The notes: generated from the sequence alone by a model not told the origin. Shown: positions 54,246 to 63,401, counted from the stretch's first letter. The stretch is DNA of 64,000 nt from Candidatus Sedimenticola sp. (ex Thyasira tokunagai) (GCA_037318855.1 CP134874.1:3038598-3102597), one strand, 5' to 3'. Numbers and translations are program-made.

Positions 54246-55271
54246 ATGACGTTGGAGCAACTACTCAACCGCCTGATGGAAACCGGTCTGTTTGGTCTAC
54301 AGCTGTTTGCCGAACTGGCGGTTCTCTTTGTACTGATCAGTTTTTTAGTCGGTGCACTCCATGAGTGGCTACCGGCGGATAAAACACGTCACTATCTCTC
54401 TGCACGCCACGGCAGGGGCTACTTGATCGGCGCACTGATTGGCTCCGCTACCCCCTTCTGTAGTTGCTCTACGGTGCCTTTGACTCTCGGTCTGCTAAAA
54501 AGTGGCGCGGGCTTTGGCCCAACCATGACGCTGCTATTCACATCACCACTGGTCAACCCCATTATCATCACTCTTTTCTGGGTCACCTTCGGTGTTGAGA
54601 TGACACTGCTCTATGCCGGTATGGCGGTGTCAATGGCGATTACCATCTCCTGGCTGATGGATCGTGCTGGATTTGAGCGTTATCTGCGTCAGGATGCTCT
54701 CGTTACAAAGCAGGCAGTAGCCACTATCTCTGTTGACAGCATACAGATGAGTTCGGGAGTTGAACGCTCCATGACGCCACAGAGTGAACCTGTTGCTGTC
54801 GCTTTCGATATGAGCGGAACTGCGGTCACAGCTTCGGCTTTGAGTGTTTCACAACAGCGTTCAATCAAAGCGAAACGCCTGTTCAGAGAGGCGGTCAATC
54901 AATTCCGCACCTTTCTTCCACACATCATCATCGGTGTCGCCATCGGTGCCTTTGCACACGGTTTCGTACCCGCTGAACTGTTGACCCGTTATGCAGGGCC
55001 AGACAATCTGTGGGCTATCCCGGTGTCGGCCATCATCGGCGTCCCCCTCTATGTTCGCGCCTCTACCATGATTCCAATCGCCATGGCCCTCACTGCCAAG
55101 GGTATGGGGGTGGGTGCAGTGATCGCTCTTGTGATTGGTGGTGCCGGAGCCTCCCTGCCGGAGGTGGTGATGCTCAAGCGGATGTTCCAATGGCCAATCC
55201 TTAGCGTCTTTCTACTCTCTGTGTTCAGCATCGCCATCACCACCGGCTATCTGGCAGAACTGATCTATTGA
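54246..55271 (+). CDS. ArsP/DUF318-type permease with FCSCS motif
   Basis: A 341-residue membrane protein with about eight helices. The signature 'ATPFCSCSTVPLTLGLLKSGAGFGPTMTLLFTSPLVNP' carries the Cys pair of the ArsP/SO_0444 efflux family. The second half repeats the idea: 'GVPLYVRASTMIPIAMALTAKGMGVGAVIALVIGGAGASLPEVVML', where the usual Cys residues are replaced by Val and Arg-Ala-Ser. A polar loop of about 60 residues (about 150-215) separates the halves. It would export organoarsenicals, copper or zinc; with ArsR beside it a toxic metal is likely. ATG 54246. Confidence 0.85.
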   Translation: MTLEQLLNRLMETGLFGLQLFAELAVLFVLISFLVGALHEWLPADKTRHYLSARHGRGYLIGALIGSATPFCSCSTVPLTLGLLKSGAGFGPTMTLLFTSPLVNPIIITLFWVTFGVEMTLLYAGMAVSMAITISWLMDRAGFERYLRQDALVTKQAVATISVDSIQMSSGVERSMTPQSEPVAVAFDMSGTAVTASALSVSQQRSIKAKRLFREAVNQFRTFLPHIIIGVAIGAFAHGFVPAELLTRYAGPDNLWAIPVSAIIGVPLYVRASTMIPIAMALTAKGMGVGAVIALVIGGAGASLPEVVMLKRMFQWPILSVFLLSVFSIAITTGYLAELIY

Positions 55272-55369
55272 TTGGAGGGCTGAACAAAACACCCTCCTCC
55301 ACCCGCTGAATAGTATCCCTAACCATTTCCCACATCTGGCAGGATACTAATCAAACAGTTCACCCCAGA

Positions 55370-55771
55370 GTGATTTCCTTTTCTGCTCAAGTAGACTGGC
55401 TATATTATCTTACTCTGCAATCTATCAGTAACTACATCCTCAAAAAGGGTGATGTTGGAATATTGAGCTTCCGCTATTCTGATACATCCGCCATCCAGTC
55501 ATATACACTGAACGCAAACAGCCGTTATCCTGTTTCATCTTTCTGGAGGATTAATCCTCATCTTAGTTTCTCATTCCGTAAAAACAAGAATGATGATGGC
55601 GATCGATTGAGCGTCGGAGCATATATTCATTCGGAGTACAGAGTTCGCAATAACCTGAGCTTTGAAGTTGAGCTGAATGGTGACTGGTATAGAGACCGGA
55701 CTGCAACCAGCGGGGATATGTTTCTCGATTACCACTTTATGGCCGGCTACCGATGGGAATTTGATCGGTAA
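55370..55771 (+). pseudogene. C-terminal fragment of an outer-membrane beta-barrel protein
   Basis: The 133 residues look like the last strands of a barrel: alternating 'SFRYSDTSAIQSYTLNANSRYPVSSFWRINPHLSFSFRKNKNDDGDRL', 'YRVRNNLSFEVELNGDWYRDR', ending 'HFMAGYRWEFDR'. There is no signal peptide, and the only start is GTG 55370 in front of a non-export-like stretch. The ending resembles the C-terminal domain of TPR-barrel fusion proteins, whose upstream part would be expected before it and is missing. I read it as a remnant, though a short expressed protein cannot be excluded. Confidence 0.5.
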
Positions 55772-55836
55772 CAAAGTCTCACTAAAAAATTCCAACTTCC
55801 ACCCTTCCCATTGGAGTTCCCACTACAATAGTTAAA

Positions 55837-55982
55837 TGGCTGTGCACAATAATCCGGGAACCTGGGGTAGGAGCGAACTTGTTCACGAAGAACATACCCC
55901 CGAGCCTGATCGCGAATAAATTCGCTCCTACAGATACATTTTTTCTATGAAGATAGTGTTTCATAACTATTGTGCGTAACCA
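55837..55982. mobile_element. 147-bp TGTAGGAGCGAA MITE-like element, copy 2
   Basis: TGGCTGTGCACAA (55837-55849) and TTGTGCGTAACCA (55970-55982) form the terminal repeats. On the minus strand it matches 46081-46227 across its length, including CGCGATCAGGCTC and the TGTAGGAGCG stem. The TSD is not clear. Confidence 0.8.
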
Positions 55983-56042
55983 CTTAGGAAATAGAAAGAA
56001 TCAGGCTATAATCCAGCTTCATTTATTCACCTCCGGCTTATC

Positions 56043-56513
56043 ATGTTTACGACGAATAAATCATGGATTCTCATCCTTCTCCTACTGTTGCTACTCACCG
56101 CTTGTGCTGACAATAAGAAACAGCCAGTAGTCAATATCAGCCATTCACCGGCCAACGGACTGACAGAAGAAGCAATGGATGGCGATTATATTCTGCGGCT
56201 GGAACAAGAGACGTTGGATGCCGCTAACCAGAGGCTGACTGAAACCTATGAGCGCAACGACGTACCTCTCCATGCACGATACAGTCGTGCCAGGGTAAAA
56301 GGCCGACTTATCGAAACGGAGGGAAAAAAGTTGGCGGTTATCGATCTTACCTATAGTGAAAGCCGAGTATGGGTATCACGTATCACCGGGGTGATAGATT
56401 CAACCACTCACACTGTCAGTTGCATCTCCCCTGAAGGAATGCCCATGGATGTTCTTGACCCCGAAGGAGCCTGTGGTGAAGCGGTTCGGCATACCCTGTT
56501 GAGCCAACCCTAA
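56043..56513 (+). CDS. Putative lipoprotein
   Basis: A 156-residue exported protein. The signal peptide is 'WILILLLLLLLTAC' with the lipobox Leu-Thr-Ala-Cys (Cys at about residue 20), so it is lipid-anchored; Ala-Asp after the Cys hints at retention in the inner membrane under the E. coli Asp+2 rule, if it applies. The rest is a mixed fold ('RARVKGRLIETEGKKLAVIDLTYSESRVWVSRITG') with two late Cys residues that could form a disulfide. No family recognised. It lies 146 bp upstream of the H-NOX gene on the same strand. Confidence 0.7.
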   Translation: MFTTNKSWILILLLLLLLTACADNKKQPVVNISHSPANGLTEEAMDGDYILRLEQETLDAANQRLTETYERNDVPLHARYSRARVKGRLIETEGKKLAVIDLTYSESRVWVSRITGVIDSTTHTVSCISPEGMPMDVLDPEGACGEAVRHTLLSQP

Positions 56514-56659
56514 TCCGGTCTAAACCGATTTTCCGAGCCATCATTGGAAATGATTGGAAATTGGCCTATTCTCTGTTACTAACGAATAGGATTGGCACGA
56601 CTTTATAAGTATTTCAACAAATTACAAACCTGTGCCATATAACCAGGGAGTCCTCCGCC

Positions 56660-57205
56660 ATGAAGGGTTTGGTTTTTTCAGAGTTTATCGAATTTGTTGA
56701 AGATCGCTTCTCGCCGAATGTTGCGGACGAGATGATCGAAGCGTCCAACCTTCCTTCTCAGGGTGCCTACACGGCGGTTGGCACCTACCACCATAACGAA
56801 CTGCTGGCCTTGGTTACCACCCTCAGCAGACTGACCGACACCCCTATTCCGGACCTTGTGCAGACATTCGGCAAGCATCTTTTCGGCTGCCTTGCCTCTG
56901 GCTATCCCGGCTTTCTTGAGGGTGTCGATAACAGCTTCGACTTCCTACAACTGATAGAAAACCACATTCATGTGGAGGTGAGAAAACTCTACCCAGACGC
57001 TGAGCTTCCCAGTTTTGAGGAGAGTCGCCCTGACCCTGACCACCTTATCCTGACTTACAGATCCCAGCGCCCCTTTAGCAACCTGGCTAGGGGCCTGATC
57101 GAAGGCTGCATTGATCACTTTAATGAAGAGGTGATCATCACATGTAAAGATCTTGAGTCTTCAGATGGATACGCCATGCAGTTTGACCTAATTAGGAAAC
57201 CCTAA
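56660..57205 (+). CDS. H-NOX (heme NO/O2-binding) sensor protein
   Basis: A 181-residue gas sensor. Its opening 'MKGLVFSEFIEFVEDRFS' and middle 'PDLVQTFGKHLFG' are typical; the proximal heme His lies in 'LIENHIHVEVRKLYP' (His102 or His104), and the heme-propionate motif Y-x-S-x-R is 'YRSQR' at 133-137. It lacks the distal Tyr network needed for O2 binding as far as I can tell, so it is probably NO-selective; this is inference. The GGDEF-EAL gene starts 4 bp later, the known arrangement for NO control of c-di-GMP and biofilm. Confidence 0.94.
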   Translation: MKGLVFSEFIEFVEDRFSPNVADEMIEASNLPSQGAYTAVGTYHHNELLALVTTLSRLTDTPIPDLVQTFGKHLFGCLASGYPGFLEGVDNSFDFLQLIENHIHVEVRKLYPDAELPSFEESRPDPDHLILTYRSQRPFSNLARGLIEGCIDHFNEEVIITCKDLESSDGYAMQFDLIRKP

Positions 57206-57209
57206 GCTG

Positions 57210-59000
57210 ATGAGCGAACTGGAACGTCTCCAAAAACGTGCCCAAAGGGAGCGGTTGGCACGCAAGGAGGCAGAGCGTTTGCTTGAAAATAAAAGCCGTG
57301 AGCTATTCTATGCCAACCAGACGCTGGCTGAGCGAGAGGAAAAAACACGCTCGGTATTGCAGGCCATTAACGACGGCATACTGACATACGATGAAGAGGG
57401 AATAATCCAATCCTGTAATCCTGGTGCAGAAAACATCTTCGGCTGCCAAAGTAGCCGCTTACTTGACCAGCCCATCTCATCCCTGTTCCCTTCAAGTACA
57501 CTATTGATACCCGCCGAAGAGCATGACCCAAAACATGTCGAAGAGAGCCGTATCCGAAGAGTTGATGGCAGCAGTTGCCCTATTGAGCTAAACATAGGTG
57601 TTGTCACCTTGGGAAGTGGACGGGTTTATATTGCCACGCTACGTGATATCACCGAGCGAAACACCGCCCAGGAGCGGATTAAAAAACTCGCCTACTATGA
57701 TGCACTGACCGGATTACCTAACCGTTCCGTTTTTCTGGACCGGCTTGAACTGGCGCTCAATAATGCCAAACGTCATGACGACCTGGTAGCGGTGATGTTT
57801 ATCGACCTTGACCGTTTCAAACGGGTAAATGACACCCTTGGACACAACGTTGGTGATCATTTTCTTACTCAGGTGGCAAAACGCCTTCGTAACACGATCA
57901 GAACCAGTGACACCGTGACCCAGTTGCACAGAGATGAAGACATCCCTCTTCTAACACGCTTGGGGGGTGATGAATTCACCCTGCTACTTTCAAGAATTAG
58001 AAATGCCAATGATGTAGCCAGAGTGGGGCAACGTATTCTAGAGGATCTACGCCGCCCTGTTCGCATCGATGGACACGAACTGGTCCTTACCGGAAGTATT
58101 GGTATTTCCCTCTTTCCCGGTGATGGTGAAGACGCGGATGCGGTACTACGAAATGCAGATGTGGCCATGTACCAAGGTAAGAAGAGTGGACGAGACCAAG
58201 CCACCTTCTATTCATCTTCAATGAATGAAACCGCCCTGCATGTGCTAACCCTCGAGGAGGAGTTGCGCCATGCACTTCAAAACAGTGAATTCGAGGTTCA
58301 TTACCAACCAAAGGTCTCTATTCAAACAAGAAAACCGGTGGGTGCCGAAGCCTTGGTTCGCTGGCGTCATCCAAAACAGGGTTTGATGATGCCTGGGGAA
58401 TTTCTGCCGGTGGCCGAAGAGACAGGACTTCTCGGACCGATAAGTGACTGGGTGCTGAGGGAGAGCTGCAGACAGATAAGAGACTGGGCGAGTAGTGGAA
58501 GGCAACCACTGCCGGTCTCGGTTAATATCTCCAACCAGCAGTTCAACGGAGAGATGCTGCTCAATACGCTGGAAAGTGTACTGCAAGAGACAGGTATCGA
58601 TCCAGGTCTGTTGGAATTGGAGCTGACCGAGTCTATCGTCATGGAGAATGCGCCACTTGCAGTAGAGATTAGCTGCAATATCAGGGAGATGGGTATTTCA
58701 CTCTCTATCGATGATTTTGGTACCGGTTATTCATCCATGAGCCACCTAAAACGCCTCGCACTAGACAAACTGAAGATTGACCGCTCCTTTGTAATGGATT
58801 TGGGGGAAGACCCTGAGGATGAGGCCATTATTAAGGCTATCACGGCACTGGCCCACAGCATGCGCCTCGAGGTAATAGCAGAAGGTGTTGAGACTGAAGC
58901 ACAGCTAAATCGATTAGGACAGTACGGCTGTGATGAAGCACAGGGTTTTCTGTTTAGCCGAGCCATTCCAGCGGATGAGTTCGCCAAATGGCTGGAGTGA
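57210..59000 (+). CDS. PAS-GGDEF-EAL c-di-GMP protein, H-NOX partner
   Basis: A 596-residue cytoplasmic protein: an N-terminal coiled coil (about 1-45), a PAS domain (about 45-155), a GGDEF domain (about 165-330, motif GGDEF at about 251-255, with an insert 'VTQLHRDEDIPLLTR' just before it) and an EAL domain (about 345-590, 'GAEALVRWRHPKQG', 'LELTESIVM', 'IDDFGTGYSSMSHL'). Both catalytic motifs are intact, so it may synthesise or degrade c-di-GMP depending on the H-NOX state. It begins 4 bp after the H-NOX stop. No transmembrane segment is present. It is followed by a 237-bp MITE. Confidence 0.94.
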   Translation: MSELERLQKRAQRERLARKEAERLLENKSRELFYANQTLAEREEKTRSVLQAINDGILTYDEEGIIQSCNPGAENIFGCQSSRLLDQPISSLFPSSTLLIPAEEHDPKHVEESRIRRVDGSSCPIELNIGVVTLGSGRVYIATLRDITERNTAQERIKKLAYYDALTGLPNRSVFLDRLELALNNAKRHDDLVAVMFIDLDRFKRVNDTLGHNVGDHFLTQVAKRLRNTIRTSDTVTQLHRDEDIPLLTRLGGDEFTLLLSRIRNANDVARVGQRILEDLRRPVRIDGHELVLTGSIGISLFPGDGEDADAVLRNADVAMYQGKKSGRDQATFYSSSMNETALHVLTLEEELRHALQNSEFEVHYQPKVSIQTRKPVGAEALVRWRHPKQGLMMPGEFLPVAEETGLLGPISDWVLRESCRQIRDWASSGRQPLPVSVNISNQQFNGEMLLNTLESVLQETGIDPGLLELELTESIVMENAPLAVEISCNIREMGISLSIDDFGTGYSSMSHLKRLALDKLKIDRSFVMDLGEDPEDEAIIKAITALAHSMRLEVIAEGVETEAQLNRLGQYGCDEAQGFLFSRAIPADEFAKWLE

Positions 59001-59056
59001 AAAATCGCTAAACCCGTACTCAGACCAGCATACTTCTAGTCTTATCAAGCCATTAT

Positions 59057-59293
59057 CCTAGAAACCGCAGTTGACCGCTCCATTCTGAGGCTAAGTTGCT
59101 GATATGAAGACCATTGATATCAATTTAATCTTTCACCTGCTGGGTGAGCCATGCTACGGAGTGAATTGCACGCTTGCGGTGGCGCATGACGGCGTTACAA
59201 CTCCTTGGAATAGACCAACTATTCCTCGTCGTTGTGCCTTGCCCTGCACCACCGCAAACGCACACTTCACACCGTCCAACTGCAGTTTCTAGG
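59057..59293. mobile_element. 237-bp MITE, copy 2, with 5-bp target duplication
   Basis: CCTAGAAACCGCAGTTG (left) and CAACTGCAGTTTCTAGG (right) are the terminal repeats, flanked by ATTAT on both sides (59052-59056 and 59294-59298). It has exactly the same length as the copy at 27449-27685, inverted. The TAA stop of tatD (59297-59295 on the minus strand) lies inside the right ATTAT, so the insertion restored it. Confidence 0.88.
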
Positions 59294-59294
59294 A

Positions 59295-60074
59295 TTATCG
59301 GCAAGCATTACTGAATAGGCGGAAAAAGTTGTCACCGGTAGTCTCCACCACCCGCTCTCTCTCCACCCCCCGAACCTCAGCCAGCTTGTCGGCAACAAGC
59401 GCAACGTAGGCTGGAATATTGGGTTTGCCGCGGTGTGGCGCAGGTGCCAGGTAAGGCGCGTCAGTCTCGATCAAAATACGATCCTCCGGTACCTTTTTCG
59501 CCACCTCCCGCAGGTCGGCGGCACTATTGAAGGTGATAATCCCCGAAAATGAGATGTAGAACCCCATATCCAGAGCCGCTTTGGCCATATCCCAATCTTC
59601 GGTAAAGCAGTGCATCACACCACCCACCCGATCAGCTCCCTCCTCCTGCAAAATCTGTAGGGTATCGTCTCGGGCGGCACGGGTGTGAATAATCAACGGT
59701 TTATTGCAAAGTCGAGCTGCTGCAATATGGCGGCGAAAACGATCCTGCTGCCAAGTCAGATCCCCTTCACTACGAAAATAATCGAGCCCAGTCTCACCAA
59801 TGGCGACATTCTGGGGGTGCAGTGCAAGCTCAGCCAGCTCTTCGGGTTCCGGTTCATGTCGCTCATGGTCATTGGGGTGGACGCCGACTGAGAGAGAAAC
59901 ACCCGGCTGCCCCTCTACCAGGGCACACATCGCCGGGTAGCTTTCGAGATCAATGGAGACACAGAGAGTGTGGCCTATACCCTCCTCCCTGGTGCAATCC
60001 AGCAACCTCTCAAAACTGTTATCAAACGGCGTAAGATCGATACGATCAAGATGACAATGGGAGTCTACAAGCAT
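59295..60074 (-). CDS. TatD-family metal-dependent nuclease (YcfH type)
   Basis: A TIM-barrel hydrolase of about 259 residues. The metal-binding set is visible: 'VDSHCHLD' (His, His), 'AIGETGLDYF' (Glu), 'IIHTRAARDDT' (His), 'GVMHCFTED' (His) and 'LIETDAPYLAP' (Asp). These are DNases of the TatD group; YcfH is the homologue next to holB. I prefer ATG 60074 over the TTG at 60080. Its stop codon touches a MITE. It ends the fabF-mltG-tmk-holB-pilZ-tatD row. Confidence 0.92.
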   Translation of the reverse strand: MLVDSHCHLDRIDLTPFDNSFERLLDCTREEGIGHTLCVSIDLESYPAMCALVEGQPGVSLSVGVHPNDHERHEPEPEELAELALHPQNVAIGETGLDYFRSEGDLTWQQDRFRRHIAAARLCNKPLIIHTRAARDDTLQILQEEGADRVGGVMHCFTEDWDMAKAALDMGFYISFSGIITFNSAADLREVAKKVPEDRILIETDAPYLAPAPHRGKPNIPAYVALVADKLAEVRGVERERVVETTGDNFFRLFSNACR

Positions 60075-60128
60075 AATCAAGTCTATCGGAGAGAGTAAGG
60101 GAGGTGGTGCCTAACAGCAGTAGGCCCG

Positions 60129-60488
60129 TTACATAGTGTGGGTCGGACGTTCCGATTTCAGTGCGCCTGCAAGATAGGTCTCTATCTTGTTACGAGCCAT
60201 ACCGCCGTCCTGGTCGCTAAACTGGACGCCGATACCGGCGGCCCGGTTGCCTTCGGCGCCAAGGGGGGTGATCCAGATGATCTTCCCTGCAACGGGAAGG
60301 CGTTCGGTCTCATCCATCAGAGTCAATAGCATAAAGACCTCATCCCCCAGCTTATATTTCTTGTTTGTAGGGATAAATAGACCACCATTTTTTACAAATT
60401 GCATATAGGCTGCATACAGGGCATTCTTGTCTTTGATAGTGAGCGACAAAATACCTTGCCGTGCCCCTGGTGCTTTTGGATCTGCCAT
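60129..60488 (-). CDS. pilZ: PilZ-domain type IV pilus assembly protein
   Basis: A 119-residue PilZ protein: 'QGILSLTIKDKNALYAAYMQFVKNGGLFIPTNKKYKLGDEVFMLLTLMDETERLPVAGKIIWITP'. It lacks the N-terminal RxxxR motif that binds c-di-GMP, as does the classical PilZ needed for pilus assembly. The order tmk-holB-pilZ matches gammaproteobacteria. ATG 60488, 8 bp after holB on the minus strand. Confidence 0.93.
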   Translation of the reverse strand: MADPKAPGARQGILSLTIKDKNALYAAYMQFVKNGGLFIPTNKKYKLGDEVFMLLTLMDETERLPVAGKIIWITPLGAEGNRAAGIGVQFSDQDGGMARNKIETYLAGALKSERPTHTM

Positions 60489-60495
60489 TGTTATC

Positions 60496-61482
60496 TCAAC
60501 TGTCTCTTCTGGAGGCTGTCATCAACAACCCTTCCAATAACATTTGCGTATTGAGCTGAGAGCCCGATAAACGAATCGCTTCATAAGTACGGTCCAATAG
60601 GTCATAAAGACCTTTCAGATCCATCTCCTGCGCCAACGAGTGGAAGCGTTTGCGCTGATCCGGATTGATCATATCAATCGCCTCACTCACCGACCTGAGT
60701 CGAATCATATCCACGATCCAACCACAAAACCAGTGCAGGGTTCTGGCAAAAGGCAACTTTTCCCATCTTGACGCCACCGCCACGGGATCACTTCCCTTTG
60801 CCAGAATAGCACTGAATTCATCGAGCATTCTCTCTCTCTCTGCAAGCAGCTCCGAATCGGCCGATGCCAGAGCGGTCAATGGAGAGCCGGAAGTCAATGC
60901 GAGCAATAGCTCAGGTGATGTTGCAACCTCCTGTTGTGACAGCCACTCAATCGACTGAGCCTGCTCGGGTGTCGCAAAGTGATAGCGCTGACAACGACTG
61001 CGGATAGTCGCAGGTAATCGACCCGGGCGACTGCTGATGAGAATCATGATGGTCCAATCAACCGGCTCTTCCAGTGTCTTCAGCAGGCTATTGGCTGCGG
61101 CAATATTGAGTGCATCAGCAGGCTCGATGATCGTCACCTTGAAGCCACCTGCCTGACTTGTAAGCGTCTCTTTGGCGCTAAATTCCCGAATAGCATCAAC
61201 CTTGATCGCCTTACCCGGCTCTTCAGGTTCGATCCTCCGGTAATCCGGATGTGTCTCCGCCTGAAACAGATGACAATTCTTACAATTGCCACAAGGCTTT
61301 CCACCCTCTAGAGGTGACTGACACAGAAGCGATGCCGCCAGACGGATGCCAAAACGGTGCTTGCCCAACCCTTCTGCACCGGTAATGAGCAGCGCATGGG
61401 GCAACCTGCCGCCTTCCCTGGCAGCTTGCAGGCGCTGCCAGTTTTCAGCATGCCAGGGTAGTTCTTCTGTTACCTCATTCAT
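60496..61482 (-). CDS. holB: DNA polymerase III subunit delta'
   Basis: A 328-residue clamp-loader subunit. It contains the AAA-type 'HALLITGAEGLGKHRFGIRLAASLLC', a zinc module ('CGNCKNCHLFQAETHPD'), 'SLLKTLEEPVDWTIMILISSRPGRLPATIRSRCQRYHF' (sensor and SRC arginine) and a C-terminal collar domain. ATG 61482 overlaps the tmk end by 8 bp. Confidence 0.95.
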   Translation of the reverse strand: MNEVTEELPWHAENWQRLQAAREGGRLPHALLITGAEGLGKHRFGIRLAASLLCQSPLEGGKPCGNCKNCHLFQAETHPDYRRIEPEEPGKAIKVDAIREFSAKETLTSQAGGFKVTIIEPADALNIAAANSLLKTLEEPVDWTIMILISSRPGRLPATIRSRCQRYHFATPEQAQSIEWLSQQEVATSPELLLALTSGSPLTALASADSELLAERERMLDEFSAILAKGSDPVAVASRWEKLPFARTLHWFCGWIVDMIRLRSVSEAIDMINPDQRKRFHSLAQEMDLKGLYDLLDRTYEAIRLSGSQLNTQMLLEGLLMTASRRDS

Positions 61483-62125
61483 CTCCCACTTTCCCCTTGA
61501 GAAAAGCTCCGATTACCGATTCGATACTAAGTTGAACGTGCTCCAGAGGCTCGGCGGCATTAACTACTCGTACCCGCTCAGGCTCTCTCTCCGCTATCGC
61601 TAGATAGGCACTACGTACCTTATCGAAGAAAACAGCCTTCTCACTCTCGAAGCGGTCAGGCTCTGAGCGCTTGCCCGCACGCTCCAAGCCAATCTCTATC
61701 GGCAGATCGAGAAGCAGGGTCAGGTCAGGTTTAAGTCCCTGCTGTACCCAGGCTTCAAGAGCGGCTATGCGCTCTTTATCGATACCGCGCCCTCCTCCTT
61801 GGTAGGCGTAGGAGGCATCAGTAAAGCGGTCACAGAGCACCCACTTGCCCGCTTCCAGGGCCGGTATGATCTTGTTGTTAAGATGTTCAGCACGAGCGGC
61901 AAACATCAACAACAGCTCTGCATCATCCGACATGCCTGTGTGCTTGTGTCCCAACAGCAGTTCGCGCACCTCTTCACCCAAATCGGTACCACCGGGCTCG
62001 CGGGTAAACAGCACCTCTTTACCGGCGTTCTCAAGGAGTCGGCGGATATGGTCGAGGTTGGTGCTCTTACCGGCCCCCTCGCCACCCTCGACGGTGATGA
62101 ATTTTCCTTTTGCTATCGCCATCAT
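61475..62125 (-). CDS. tmk: Thymidylate kinase
   Basis: A 216-residue kinase converting dTMP to dTDP. The P-loop is 'EGGEGAGKST', the DR(F/Y) motif is 'VLCDRFTDASYAYQGGGRG', and the lid is 'AGKRSEPDRFESEKAVFFDKVRSAY'. Two ATGs (62125 and 62122) are adjacent; the gene overlaps the mltG stop by 4 bp, so they are coupled. Confidence 0.95.
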   Translation of the reverse strand: MMAIAKGKFITVEGGEGAGKSTNLDHIRRLLENAGKEVLFTREPGGTDLGEEVRELLLGHKHTGMSDDAELLLMFAARAEHLNNKIIPALEAGKWVLCDRFTDASYAYQGGGRGIDKERIAALEAWVQQGLKPDLTLLLDLPIEIGLERAGKRSEPDRFESEKAVFFDKVRSAYLAIAEREPERVRVVNAAEPLEHVQLSIESVIGAFLKGKVGDE

Positions 62126-63129
62126 TTTTTGCGCTTTTTTAGCTGGTATTTACGCACAGCTCGGTTGTGCTCTTCCAAGGTATTGGAGAAGTAGTGCAAC
62201 CCTCCACCCTTGGCGACAAAATAGAGGCTCTTGCCCGCTGCCGGATGCATTACCGCATGAATCGCATCAGCTCCAGGCATTGAGATTGGTGTCGGTGTCA
62301 GGCCCCTATGGACATAGGTGTTATAGGGGGTGTCCTGCTTTAGATCCTTACGCCTGATATTACCATCAAAAGACTCACCCATGCCGTAGATCACGGTGGG
62401 ATCTGTCTGAAGCTTCATTCTCTTGTGCAAGCGGCGGACGAACACCCCGGCGATCATGGGGCGCTCAGCCGCATTCCCCGTCTCCTTTTCTACTATGGAG
62501 GCAAGAATAAGAGCCTCTTCCGCTGTTTTTAGTGGCAACCCCTTGTCTCTCTTTTCCCACTCCCCAGCCAATCGACGCTCCATGGCATGGTAGGCACGTT
62601 TAAGAAAAGCGAGGTCAGTAGTTCCTCTGGGAAAATGGTAGGTATCCGGGAGAAAACGACCCTCGGGGTGCTGCCCTGGATACCCTAACCGTTCCATGAT
62701 CACTTTGTGAGACAGCCCTTCAAGCGTCTGCTTAAGGGCATTGTGTGAACGCACAGCTGCCAACACCTGGCGTATATCCCACCCCTCGACCAGAGTTAGC
62801 GAATGACTCACCACTTTGCCTGATACCAACAGGGCCAGAAGCTGACCTGGTGTTATACCGGGAGCCAGATGATACTCACCTGCCTTGATCTTCCCGGCGC
62901 TACCGTCCCAACGCGCCAGCAGGCGCAGATAGAGCCCACTCTCGATAATGCCCTGAGACTGCAACTCCCTAGCCAGGCGTGAGATAGAGGTGCCTGGGGC
63001 AAGCTGGTAGTCGATACCCTGTTGCGGCAGAGAGAGTGGTGTATCAATGAAACGGTCGTGCTCCATCCATGCCCAGGCGGCAAGGAAGCTGACAAGGATG
63101 ACAAGTAGGCCAAGAATGCGATGTGACAT
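62122..63129 (-). CDS. mltG: Endolytic murein transglycosylase MltG
   Basis: A 335-residue inner-membrane protein that cuts nascent glycan chains. The N-terminal helix 'LLVILVSFLAAWAWM' (about 8-22) anchors it, followed by a LysM-like region ('YQLAPGTSISRLARELQSQGII') and the YceG domain with the catalytic Glu in 'LILASIVEKETGNAAERP', then 'MKLQTDPTVIYG' and 'YNTYVHRGLTPTPISMPG'. ATG 63129. The gap to fabF is 321 bp, longer than usual, since pabC is often found here and is absent. Confidence 0.95.
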   Translation of the reverse strand: MSHRILGLLVILVSFLAAWAWMEHDRFIDTPLSLPQQGIDYQLAPGTSISRLARELQSQGIIESGLYLRLLARWDGSAGKIKAGEYHLAPGITPGQLLALLVSGKVVSHSLTLVEGWDIRQVLAAVRSHNALKQTLEGLSHKVIMERLGYPGQHPEGRFLPDTYHFPRGTTDLAFLKRAYHAMERRLAGEWEKRDKGLPLKTAEEALILASIVEKETGNAAERPMIAGVFVRRLHKRMKLQTDPTVIYGMGESFDGNIRRKDLKQDTPYNTYVHRGLTPTPISMPGADAIHAVMHPAAGKSLYFVAKGGGLHYFSNTLEEHNRAVRKYQLKKRKK

Positions 63130-63190
63130 AGAGAGGGATTATGCCCGATTTTTCAATGGATAACCCGGTTGAAATGAGCGGGTTGTGAGA

Positions 63191-63382
63191 AAAAGCGGAA
63201 CACAGAGAACGCAGAGGAGAGCAATATGTATGTTGGCGCTGAGGAACGAAGAGCTACATTTCCATTCACACACGGGATAACTCGAAAAGTAGAATACTGA
63301 GGTCTCAGAGAAAGATCGAAAAGTTTGTAATCTTTCTCCGCGCCCTTCGTGTCCCCTCTGCGATCTCTGCGTTCCGCTTTTA
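63191..63382. repeat. CGCAGAG-type dispersed repeat, copy 4 (full length)
   Basis: AAAAGCGGAACACAGAGAACG at the left and TCTCTGCGTTCCGCTTTT at the right are inverted ends. Inside is CTTTCTCCGCGCCCTTCGTG. It fills most of the gap 63130-63450 and gives chance ORFs only. Confidence 0.65.
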
Positions 63383-63401
63383 AATAATCGAAATAGAGAC
63401 A

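Noticed and set aside
59104..59292. 62-codon ORF present in both 237-bp MITE copies
   Set aside because: Its conservation reflects the repeat itself; the sequence is low in protein character and one copy has changes at many positions.
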